Shown here: one piece after another, positions 16,642 to 23,648 of the stretch
How the letters are laid out: every line of letters begins with the position of its first letter
Position numbering within the stretch: the first letter of the stretch is position 1
Assembly: GCA_012961845.1 (NCBI GenBank)
Contig: DTYO01000237.1
Span: forward strand, 1 to 36,858
Direction: 5' to 3'
Length of the DNA stretch: 36,858 nucleotides
Source of the DNA: Thermodesulfobacteriaceae bacterium
Lineage (GTDB): Bacteria > Desulfobacterota > Dissulfuribacteria > Dissulfuribacterales > UBA3076
Notes under the pieces: generated by a model
Database searches by the model: none
Told to the model about the DNA's origin: nothing
What the model saw: the letters and a program-made list of their open reading frames with translations, nothing else
Translations under genes and position numbers: made by a program

Positions 16642-17253
16642 TTGCTGCTGGAAATAGACCCGGAACGGCCCAGGCCTAGACAGATTCAGAAAGTAGTTGA
16701 AGCCCTGAAAAGGGGAAAAGTAATCGTCTATCCCACAGATACCTGTTACGGGATCGGTGCTGACATCTTCAACAAAAAGGCGATAGGAAAGATATATAGA
16801 ATAAAAGACCGCCCCAAACAGACTCCGTTCAGTTTTGTCTGTGCCGGCCTGCGAGACATCAGCAGGTACGCCCACATCAGCAATTATGCCTATCGCATCC
16901 TACGCCGCTTTCTGCCCGGACCCTATACTTTCATACTGGAGGGCTCCAGACAGGTACCAAAGATGATGCTCACCAGGCGCAGAACCGCCGGGATCAGGAT
17001 CCCCGACCACCCCGTATGCGAGGCCATAGCCGCTGCTCTGGGGAATCCTATTATCAGCACGTCTGTCAGGGTTGGAAAAGAACCTGTCATATCAGACCCC
17101 AGAGAGATGGCCGAAGTCCTCGGCAGAAGGATTTCGGTGACAGTGGATTGCGGAATCATACCGGCAGAACCCTCCAGTGTCGTTTCACTGGTAAACAATG
17201 AACCCGTAATATTGAGAAGAGGAAAAGGAGATGTGACGTTTTTTGAGCTTTGA
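16642..17253 (+). CDS. YciO/YrdC/Sua5-family protein
   Basis: The 203-residue protein has the YrdC-fold signature of threonylcarbamoyl-AMP synthases: GKVIVYPTDTCYGIG near the N-terminus, KDRPKQTPFSF, LPGPYTFIL, GIRIPDHP, and the STSVRVGKEP segment. Length and the lack of a C-terminal Sua5 domain place it nearest YciO, whose role in tRNA t6A formation is less certain than that of TsaC. The start is TTG 16642 with GGAGG (16631-16635) 6 bases upstream; the frame is open to a TTG at 16627. It diverges from arsR, and 16420-16641 holds the arsR promoter and this gene's leader. Confidence 0.88.
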   Translation: MLLEIDPERPRPRQIQKVVEALKRGKVIVYPTDTCYGIGADIFNKKAIGKIYRIKDRPKQTPFSFVCAGLRDISRYAHISNYAYRILRRFLPGPYTFILEGSRQVPKMMLTRRRTAGIRIPDHPVCEAIAAALGNPIISTSVRVGKEPVISDPREMAEVLGRRISVTVDCGIIPAEPSSVVSLVNNEPVILRRGKGDVTFFEL

Positions 17254-17275
17254 ACCTCTATTCGGGCTAGAGGTT
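17253..17275. terminator. Hairpin spanning the convergent yciO/HU-IHF ends
   Basis: AACCTCTA (17253-17260) pairs with TAGAGGTT (17268-17275) around a 7-base loop. The stem starts on the last base of the yciO stop and contains the stop and last codons of the convergent HU/IHF gene. It has no real U-tract on either strand, so efficient intrinsic termination is uncertain, but the position suits a shared transcript-end structure. Confidence 0.5.
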
Positions 17276-17536
17276 TGCAAGATCCTTCCCGGGCCTGAAA
17301 ACAATCCTGAAATTGGGCGGACAGGTGGACCGGACCCCTGTTCGCGGATTGACGAATTCCCTGCCCTTCTGTCTGTGTATGGAAAAACTGCCGAGCCCTC
17401 TGATCTCTATGCGTCTCTTTTCCCGTAAAGCATCTGTCATGGTATCAAAAATGACATCAGCCACCGCCTCCAGATCCTGCTTGAAATGTTGCGGGAACTG
17501 TTGATGAACCATTGAAACCAGATCTCGCTTGAGCAT
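17267..17536 (-). CDS. HU/IHF-family DNA-bending protein
   Basis: The 89-residue protein is a complete histone-like fold. It has MLKRDLVSMV at the N-terminus, the REKRRIEIRGLGSFSI core, and the arm with the DNA-intercalating proline in FVNPRTGV, followed by PNFRIVFRPGKDL. The IEIRGLGSF and PRTG spacing is closer to IHF-beta than to HU. I chose ATG 17536; an in-frame TTG at 17542 is the alternative, both served by GAGGAG. It follows sppA by 15 bases on the rpsA-sppA transcript; rpsA-ihfB linkage is also known in enterobacteria. Confidence 0.9.
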   Translation of the reverse strand: MLKRDLVSMVHQQFPQHFKQDLEAVADVIFDTMTDALREKRRIEIRGLGSFSIHRQKGREFVNPRTGVRSTCPPNFRIVFRPGKDLANL

Positions 17537-17551
17537 ATTCAAAAGTGCTCC

Positions 17552-18469
17552 TCAATATACCAGCTCGTCCCCTGGAGCAGCAGCAACCTGCCGGAAGAAC
17601 CGCACCATTGCATTTGCGCTGCCCTCCTCTAGGAATTTCCTGAGCATAGTAAACCGGTCTTCCCGCGGATACACCAGCACCGGCCTGCCCTGGACACCTG
17701 CAAGCGATGCGGCACGTTCAACAGCGGTACTGAAATTTCCAAGTTCGTCTACCAGCCCCAAATCAAGGGCTTGGCGTCCTGATATAATCCTGCCGTCAGC
17801 AACCGGTATGACCTTGTCCTCAGAAATCTTCCGGCTTGACGCCACATCGGCTACAAACTGGCCCTGGATATCATTCATGATCCCCTCGACCACATCTCTT
17901 TCCTCCGGAGTCATCTCCCTAGTGACAGATCCGAGGTCCTTGAGGGCGCCGCTCTTGATCACAGTTGTTCTTATGCCGAGTTTCTCTAGCAGCGGCCCTA
18001 TGTTCGGTATCTTCATTATGACACCTATGCTCCCGGTGACAGTGCCGGGATTGGCCACTATTCGCCGCGCACCGAGGGATGCGTAATATCCTCCTGAAGC
18101 AGCCACCGAACCAAACGACGCTACCACGGGCTTCCTGGAATCAAGCCGCCGGATTTCCTGAAAAATTTCCTGGGACGCGCCAACTGCCCCTCCAGGGCTG
18201 TTAATCCTGACCACCACCGCACTTACATCCTGGTCTTCACCAAAGCCCCTCAAATCCTTAAGTATTTTTTCAGGATCGGCTATGACACCCTTGATCTCGA
18301 CCACTCCAATTTTTTCTCCTCCGCCCGACACCGGAGGAACAGGCGAGATTCCCCTGGATATCCAGAACACCAGGATGAAAAAAGCCACCGCAGAAAGGAC
18401 GGCAAGCCCTCCTATGGTGGCAAAAACGATCAGGAACGAACTGGATGCCCGGCGTTGTTCTTCTGCCAT
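17552..18469 (-). CDS. sppA: Signal peptide peptidase SppA, short form
   Basis: The 305-residue inner-membrane serine protease degrades cleaved signal peptides. One membrane helix (about residues 12-37) anchors the protein. The S49 catalytic serine is Ser125 in SVAASGGYYA, and the lysine is Lys177 in IKSGALKD, 52 residues later as in the Bacillus enzyme. The length matches the single-domain class rather than the 600-residue E. coli form. ATG 18469 has GGAG 6 bases upstream. It lies 25 bases behind rpsA. Confidence 0.95.
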   Translation of the reverse strand: MAEEQRRASSSFLIVFATIGGLAVLSAVAFFILVFWISRGISPVPPVSGGGEKIGVVEIKGVIADPEKILKDLRGFGEDQDVSAVVVRINSPGGAVGASQEIFQEIRRLDSRKPVVASFGSVAASGGYYASLGARRIVANPGTVTGSIGVIMKIPNIGPLLEKLGIRTTVIKSGALKDLGSVTREMTPEERDVVEGIMNDIQGQFVADVASSRKISEDKVIPVADGRIISGRQALDLGLVDELGNFSTAVERAASLAGVQGRPVLVYPREDRFTMLRKFLEEGSANAMVRFFRQVAAAPGDELVY

Positions 18470-18494
18470 GTCAGTCTCCGTCCCTCAATCAGGT

Positions 18495-20312
18495 CTATTC
18501 CTCTTCCTGGCTGGATTTGGAAAGATTGCGGCTGTGCTGAATCAGTTCCTCCTGGAGCAGACTTCCAAGCGTTGTCCCTGTCTGGTTGCCAGAGGCATAC
18601 TCATCGTAATATGACCTCTCCTCATCCTCTGAAATACGTTTTATGGATAGGCCTAGACGCCTCTCGAGTGGAGCCACGTGTATTACTTTCGCTGATATCT
18701 CATCCCCCAGCTCATACATTCCTACCGGAGTCTTGACCTTCCCGGGGCCGAGTTCAGAAACATGGATAAGACCCTCAACCCCCTCCTCCAGTTCCACAAA
18801 CACACCGAAATCGGTTACGTTGGTAATCCTGCCAGTCACTTCTCCGCCAATAGGATACCGTTCGGGCACCGTATTCCACGGATCAGGCTGCAGCTGTTTC
18901 ACACCGAGGGAGAAACGTTCCTTGTCTTTGTCTATGTTGAGCACCACAGCTTGGATTGTCTCGCCTTTCTTGTAGACTTCACCAGGGTGCTTTATTCTCT
19001 TGCTCCAGGACAGGTCTGAGATATGGACGAGGCCGTCAATTCCCTCCTCGATACCTATGAACAGCCCGAAATCGGTTACATTTTTTACCGTGCCTTCTAT
19101 GACTGTACCAATGGGATAACGGTCCTGTATAAGATCCCATGGATTGGGTTCGACCTGTTTAAGCCCCAGGGATATCCTCTTGGCTTCGGGATCCACGCTG
19201 AGCACCACAGCCTCTACAGTATCTCCTACATTGAGGACCTGGGAAGGATGGCGTATCCGTTTGATCCAGGACATCTCGGACACATGGACCAGTCCTTCCA
19301 CCCCTTCCTCCAGCTCAATGAAGGCCCCGTAATCGGTGAGACTTACCACCCTGCCGGACACCTTCTCTCCCATGGGATATTTTTCTTCCACTCTGAGCCA
19401 CGGGTCTTCGGCCAGCTGTTTTATGCCCAGTGAGACCTTTTCGGTCTCCTTGTCATAAGTCAAAACCTTGGCCTTTACGTTATCCCCGACCTTGAAGAGC
19501 TTTGATGGATGTTCAATACGCCCCCACGACATGTCGGTTATATGGAGAAGGCCGTCAATACCGCCAAGGTCTACAAACACCCCGTAATCCGTGATATTCT
19601 TGACGACTCCTTCTCTTACCTGCCCTACCTCCAGGGAGGCTAGGGTTTCACTCCTCTTTTCGGCCCTGTCCCTTTCAAGAAGAACACGCCTGGAGACCAC
19701 GACGTTTTCACGCCTGCGGTTGCATTTCAGTATTGCACACTCCAGAACTTCTCCCACCATGTTTTCCGTATCGCGAACGGGCCGCAGATCTATCTGAGAG
19801 AAAGGCAGGAACGCATACACACCGCCCTTGGCATCTCCTATTCTCACGGAAAGACCGCCTTTGACCTTGGATATTACGGTACAGTCCACCGTATTTTCCG
19901 CCTCAAAGGCCTCAATTATATCCTCCCATACCTGTCTGCGCAGGGCTTTTGCCCTTGACAGGCTCAACATGCCCTCGTCAGGATTCCATCGTTCCAGAAG
20001 TACTTCCACCGTATCGTTCTGCGATACAGTGATTTCGCCGTTTTCATCCATGAATTCCTGGACAGGAATCAGCCCCTCAGACTTGTAACCAACGTCGACT
20101 ATCACAAAGTCCTTGTCAACGCCGACGACATTTCCTTCCAAAATCTGGCCTACCTGAAAAGAACGAAGACTCTTTTCAAAAAGGTCTTCGAATTCACCGA
20201 AATCTTCGGATTCTTCAGCAATATCGTTTTCCGCGTCAGCGGATGCATGCTCCGAATCGGAGACATCTGTTAAAGTTTGTTGTTCTGTTAACTCGCTCAC
20301 CACTTTTTCCAT
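18495..20312 (-). CDS. rpsA: 30S ribosomal protein S1
   Basis: The 605-residue protein contains six S1 domains. They begin near VGQILEGNVVG, the CTVISKVKGG segment, VGQVREGVVK, MGEKVSGRVV, IGTVIEGTVK and IGGEVTGRIT; the last four carry the D[YF]G.F..L signature of RNA-binding repeats and the first two are the ribosome-binding type. An acidic N-terminal extension of about 35 residues (rich in E, D, S) precedes domain 1. ATG 20312 has a G-run 10 bases upstream; a TTG six bases before it is less likely. It heads the rpsA-sppA-HU/IHF run. Confidence 0.97.
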   Translation of the reverse strand: MEKVVSELTEQQTLTDVSDSEHASADAENDIAEESEDFGEFEDLFEKSLRSFQVGQILEGNVVGVDKDFVIVDVGYKSEGLIPVQEFMDENGEITVSQNDTVEVLLERWNPDEGMLSLSRAKALRRQVWEDIIEAFEAENTVDCTVISKVKGGLSVRIGDAKGGVYAFLPFSQIDLRPVRDTENMVGEVLECAILKCNRRRENVVVSRRVLLERDRAEKRSETLASLEVGQVREGVVKNITDYGVFVDLGGIDGLLHITDMSWGRIEHPSKLFKVGDNVKAKVLTYDKETEKVSLGIKQLAEDPWLRVEEKYPMGEKVSGRVVSLTDYGAFIELEEGVEGLVHVSEMSWIKRIRHPSQVLNVGDTVEAVVLSVDPEAKRISLGLKQVEPNPWDLIQDRYPIGTVIEGTVKNVTDFGLFIGIEEGIDGLVHISDLSWSKRIKHPGEVYKKGETIQAVVLNIDKDKERFSLGVKQLQPDPWNTVPERYPIGGEVTGRITNVTDFGVFVELEEGVEGLIHVSELGPGKVKTPVGMYELGDEISAKVIHVAPLERRLGLSIKRISEDEERSYYDEYASGNQTGTTLGSLLQEELIQHSRNLSKSSQEEE

Positions 20313-20800
20313 TACCAATTAACCCCCAAAAAATATAGACAATGCTGCTATATAACAGGATGAAGCCTAAAATTCAATGGCAACAGGGAAGCAAAATCAA
20401 TCACAGGCTTTCGGGAGGCAGGGATTTCGGATGCTGTTTTCGCAGGCATCCTGTGTTACAACCAGCTGAAAACAGGCATGAATTGATCCATAGGCCGAAT
20501 AAAAGGTCCTGTGCGGCACATCAGTTCAGCCTGAAACAAAAAATACCTTGCCGCCTGAACGGCCGGGTACTTCTCTGTACTCCGGCCTTTCAACCAGAGA
20601 GCTGGAACACATCACGGCAATCAGTATTAAACGGGATTTAAGGACAGGCGCTGCCCGGAAACCACAGATCCGGAACAGGGAGCCCGGTAAAAATAACTTG
20701 ATGTAAAAGCATTTATTCCCTATTTTTTGTTCAGTCCGGCACATCTCCGGCCCCTGACCCAGATTACGAAGCTGGCAACCAGGAAGTATCAATACAGAAG
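20313..20800. other. Divergent rpsA/queC intergenic region with two hairpins
   Basis: No credible coding frame is seen in these 488 bases. Two stable inverted repeats stand out: GGATGC/GCATCC (20429-20434 with 20446-20451), and a longer stem GGCCGGGTAC (20561-20570) with GTACTCCGGCC (20577-20587), which pairs over 10 bp with one bulged T. Neither is followed by a T-run. The first lies about 120 bases upstream of rpsA and could be in its leader. A GGACAGGCGC segment at 20643 faintly recalls the repeat end at 14926. Confidence 0.5.
20698..20726 (+). promoter_or_regulatory. Candidate promoter for the queC operon
   Basis: TTGATG (20698-20703) and TATTTT (20721-20726) are 17 bases apart, giving a leader of about 70 bases before queC. 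It is a moderate match only. I found no preQ1 riboswitch-like sequence in the leader. Confidence 0.35.
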
Positions 20801-21547
20801 ATGCCCCATGCAATGACTTCTGCCATTCCAAGACAACAAGAACCCTGCAATGCTTCATCCTCATCAGGTACAGGCAAGAACCGGCCCCTGGCTGTCTGTC
20901 TCGTCAGCGGCGGTCTTGACAGCTGTGTAACGGCTGCCATAGCTGCACGGTCATGCCGAACGGCTTTTCTTCACGTGGGTTACGGGCAGCGTACTCAAAA
21001 AAAGGAGCTTGCTGCATTCACGGCCATTGCAGACCATTACGGAGTCGGGCAGCGGCTTGTGGTGGACCTTTCCTATTTGAAGACCATAGGAGGTTCCGCC
21101 CTCACAGATACCAGCATTCCCGTCCCGGAAAGTTCCCTGGACAACCCGGAAATACCTGTCACATATGTCCCCTTCAGAAACACCCACATGATAGCGGCGG
21201 CGGTATCATGGGGAGAAGTACTTGGTGCCGCTTATGTCTATATAGGTGCCACGGAAGTGGACAGCTCAGGCTATCCAGACTGCACCAGACTCTATTTCGA
21301 TGCGTTCAACAAGTTGATTTCAACCGGCACCAGACCTGAGACAGAAATTGAAATAGTCACCCCTGTCATTGACAGTGACAAGGCACAGGTGGTCAGAAAA
21401 GGTGTAGCTCTGAAGGCTCCCCTCCACCTCACCTGGTCCTGCTATCAAAACCAGGACAAGGCCTGCGGACGATGCGATTCGTGCCTGTTGCGCCTGCGGG
21501 GTTTCGCATCGGCCGGCTGCAAGGATCCAATCGAATATGAATACTGA
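20801..21547 (+). CDS. queC: 7-cyano-7-deazaguanine synthase
   Basis: The 248-residue enzyme converts 7-carboxy-7-deazaguanine to preQ0 with ATP and ammonia, for queuosine in tRNA. The PP-loop SGGLDS is at residues 36-41 and the zinc ligands are Cys214, 222, 225 and 228 (CYQNQDKACGRCDSC). The TGYPDC-type segment appears as SSGYPDC. An N-terminal tail of about 28 residues is unusual and may mean a later start; ATG 20801 and the in-frame ATG 20813 both lack a clear ribosome-binding site. No other queuosine gene is in the window. Confidence 0.94.
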   Translation: MPHAMTSAIPRQQEPCNASSSSGTGKNRPLAVCLVSGGLDSCVTAAIAARSCRTAFLHVGYGQRTQKKELAAFTAIADHYGVGQRLVVDLSYLKTIGGSALTDTSIPVPESSLDNPEIPVTYVPFRNTHMIAAAVSWGEVLGAAYVYIGATEVDSSGYPDCTRLYFDAFNKLISTGTRPETEIEIVTPVIDSDKAQVVRKGVALKAPLHLTWSCYQNQDKACGRCDSCLLRLRGFASAGCKDPIEYEY

Positions 21548-21932
21548 ATCTGAAAAAACCTTTTCATGCCAATGCTGCGGGCACTGCTGTCACGGAACCG
21601 GAACGGTATCACTTTCCCCTGCTGATCAGGAATCCATCGCCGCGTTTCTGAAGTTGAAGCCAAAGACATTCATAGAGCAATACTGTGTGATAAAAAAGAA
21701 CCGGACTGAAATGAAGATAGAAGACGGGCACTGCATATTTTATGGGAACGACGGGCTGTGCATGATTCATGAAGTCAAACCGTTTCACTGCAGGCAGTGG
21801 CCGCTCCACCCCAGCATACTCGGCGACCAGGGGGCATGGGAGGCCATCAAGTCAGACTGTCCAGGCTTTGATCCCGACATGACTTACTCCGAAGCCTGTG
21901 ATCTTGTGAAGAACTCTAGGAATGAATCCTGA
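21537..21932 (+). CDS. YkgJ-family cysteine-cluster protein
   Basis: The 131-residue protein belongs to the UPF0153/YkgJ family of putative zinc- or iron-chelating proteins. The N-terminal cluster is CQCCGHCC (Cys11, 13, 14, 17, 18). Further conserved cysteines lie in DGHCIFY, DGLCMIH and PFHCRQWP. The biochemical role of the family is unknown. The start overlaps the end of queC by 11 bases, and its own end overlaps the next gene by 11 bases, so the three are co-translated. Confidence 0.85.
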   Translation: MNTESEKTFSCQCCGHCCHGTGTVSLSPADQESIAAFLKLKPKTFIEQYCVIKKNRTEMKIEDGHCIFYGNDGLCMIHEVKPFHCRQWPLHPSILGDQGAWEAIKSDCPGFDPDMTYSEACDLVKNSRNES

Positions 21933-22728
21933 AATCGTAAAACGCAAGGCGTTCATCTGCTGTCCGTTTGACCTGCTGGTTCAAAAACACCTCCCCGGTC
22001 TCATTGCTGAGCGGATCAACCCGGAAATCGGTCTCAATGGAGGAATCCTAGACAGGTTTACCTGGCCAAGCTTCAACAGGGTCGCCCGGATCATCCGGGA
22101 CGAAGGCCTCAGATGCACTATTCACGCGCCATTCACTGATCTTTCATTGGGTGCCATAGACAGAAAAATACGTAAAATTACAATAGACAGGATAAAGAAG
22201 GCAATTGACCTTGGGTCCCTGTTCCAGGCGGAATCCATAGTCTGCCATACAGGATTTGATCACAGGCACTATTATGGTTCGGAAGACACCTGGCTGGGCC
22301 ATGCTATTGACTCGCTGGATGACGTCGTTGGCCATGCAGCGGCCTGCGGTATTCCCGTCATGCTGGAAAATGTATTCGAGCTAACACCGGACATACATCA
22401 AAAAATTTTCCGGGCAGTTGACTCTGCTTCACTGGGCTTCTGCATGGACACAGGACATCAGGCGGTTTTTTCAAAAACCAGCATGGAAGAGTGGTTGAAC
22501 AGTGTAGGCGACAGGCTCGGGCAGATACATCTCCACGACAACCTGGGTAGACACGATGATCATCTCCCCATAGGGAGGGGTACGGTCAATTTCACCGGGC
22601 TTTTTGAATGGCTCGTCTCAGAGGGGATAAACCCCATATTCACTCTGGAGCCTCACTCCGAAAAGGATGTGTTTGCTGCCATTGAAGGGTTGGCCAGGCT
22701 CCTAAGGCTGTATCCGAGCAGCGACTGA
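21922..22728 (+). CDS. Sugar phosphate isomerase/epimerase-like TIM-barrel protein
   Basis: The 268-residue protein fits the xylose isomerase-like/AP endonuclease 2 superfamily. Expected metal and active-site residues are visible: His68 (TIHAPF), His109 (CHTGFD), Glu149 (MLEN), Asp176/His179 (MDTGHQ), His205 (HLHDN) and Glu243 (LEPH). Substrate cannot be deduced; members act on sugars, inositols or abasic DNA. ATG 21922 lies inside the end of the ykgJ-like gene. It is the last gene of the queC run, with repeat copy A ten bases beyond its stop. Confidence 0.82.
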   Translation: MNPEIVKRKAFICCPFDLLVQKHLPGLIAERINPEIGLNGGILDRFTWPSFNRVARIIRDEGLRCTIHAPFTDLSLGAIDRKIRKITIDRIKKAIDLGSLFQAESIVCHTGFDHRHYYGSEDTWLGHAIDSLDDVVGHAAACGIPVMLENVFELTPDIHQKIFRAVDSASLGFCMDTGHQAVFSKTSMEEWLNSVGDRLGQIHLHDNLGRHDDHLPIGRGTVNFTGLFEWLVSEGINPIFTLEPHSEKDVFAAIEGLARLLRLYPSSD

Positions 22729-22737
22729 GCTTCATAA

Positions 22738-22878
22738 CCGCCACTGAAAAATGTTCTTTTGCCCCGCAACTCTACTGCACGCAAAAAATAATCTTCGAAA
22801 TATCACTAACATGTCTGCGGTTATTTTCCTTGTGCGCCTTGTTACAGAACAAACTCCCTGATTTTTCTTGGTACCCTC
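22738..22878 (+). repeat. Intergenic repeat, copy A
   Basis: This is one of three related segments of about 140 bp. It shares in order with the others AAAAATGTTCTTTTGCCCCG, GAAATATCA, TCTGCGGTTATTTTCC, TGCGCCTTGTT, the short hairpin TTGTT-ACAG-AACAA, and CTGATTTT. It fills the gap between two convergent genes, and its right end (GGTACCCTC, 22870-22878) runs into the stop codon of the PilZ gene on the minus strand. Confidence 0.85.
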
Positions 22879-23242
22879 ATGCAAAACGACTTGACTTGAG
22901 CTTGGATACTATGACATCGATCTTCTTGCGGTCACGCTGGCTGAGGTTGGCAAATTTCAGCCCCATTCCCCGTCTCTGCCCCTTCATCCTGCGCAGCTTG
23001 CTCGTATTCCACATCACTTCAGCTTTGACCCTGATCGGATGATGGCACTCTGGCAAAAGAAACTCCAGTATCAGTGTGGTACCAGGTTCAAGAGGCCTGG
23101 GAGTGGCAATAAACAGCCCGCCAGTGCTGAGATTCTCTGCAAAATCTGTGAAAAAACGGTCAACTGTCCGGTAATCCACCTGAATGACAGCCGGAGCCCT
23201 GCGGGCCGCTCTCTTTCCTGAATCTGCCGATACCTGCCCCAT
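22877..23242 (-). CDS. PilZ-domain protein
   Basis: The 121-residue protein resembles the PilZ subgroup common in Myxococcota and Desulfobacterota. A basic RAARR segment (residues 11-15) is followed by ENLSTGGLFI (36-45), an NxSxxG version of the second c-di-GMP motif, and a VMW/RGMGLKF segment typical of the group. The first arginine motif is degenerate, so c-di-GMP binding is likely but less certain than for the PilZ protein at 6774. ATG 23242 has GAGGA 8 bases upstream; a TTG at 23257 lies within that site. It is monocistronic. Confidence 0.83.
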   Translation of the reverse strand: MGQVSADSGKRAARRAPAVIQVDYRTVDRFFTDFAENLSTGGLFIATPRPLEPGTTLILEFLLPECHHPIRVKAEVMWNTSKLRRMKGQRRGMGLKFANLSQRDRKKIDVIVSKLKSSRFA

Positions 23243-23366
23243 GTCAATATTCCTCAAATTACACCCTTGCGATAATTGTCGTGTCGGGTTATATATCCCA
23301 GCATTTTATAATACCTGCAATAAAAAACATTGTTAAGTGAAAAAATACAGGAAAGGTCATCTCAAA

Positions 23367-23561
23367 ATGTCGAAAGTATGTGAAATATGCGGCAAGGGTC
23401 CTGTAACAGGATGCAACGTCAGCCATGCAAACAATCACACCAAAAGACGCTGGCTGCCCAACCTGCAAAGGGTCAAGGCAGTGGTAAACGGACAGAAAAG
23501 GTATGTTCGGGCATGTACCCGTTGCATTCGCTCTGGGAAAATCATCAAGCCACCTTTTTAA
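23367..23561 (+). CDS. rpmB: 50S ribosomal protein L28
   Basis: The 64-residue protein is a full L28 of the zinc-binding form: Cys5 and Cys8 (CEICGKGP) and a second pair in ACTRCIRSGKI. The NVSHANNHTKRRWLPN segment is diagnostic. ATG 23367 follows GGAAAGG by 10 bases; an upstream in-frame start at 23337 would add ten unconserved residues. A perfect -10 TATAAT lies at 23307-23312, without a good -35. Confidence 0.96.
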   Translation: MSKVCEICGKGPVTGCNVSHANNHTKRRWLPNLQRVKAVVNGQKRYVRACTRCIRSGKIIKPPF

Positions 23562-23582
23562 ATCTTACTGCGCAACAATCTC

Positions 23583-23617
23583 CAGGGCAGTCTGGGCACC
23601 CTCAGCGGCCCTGACTG
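23583..23617. terminator. Alternative hairpins between rpmB and rel
   Basis: CAGGGC (23583-23588) can pair with GCCCTG (23608-23613), or GCAGTC (23587-23592) with GACTGC (23612-23617). The two stems are mutually exclusive and sit in the 87-base gap between convergent genes. There is no U-tract, so a terminator role is tentative. Confidence 0.35.
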
Positions 23618-23648
23618 CAACTGCCGAAGTCCCACCTGTGAAGCATCT

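Noticed and set aside
20727..20800. preQ1 riboswitch before queC
   Set aside because: The leader lacks the short stem and A-rich tail of the known preQ1 classes.
23565..23648. 27 open codons in frame after the rel stop codon, with an alanine-rich translation
   Set aside because: The frame has no start codon of its own, and Rel already ends at the normal position after its ACT domain. Readthrough or a gene remnant cannot be supported.
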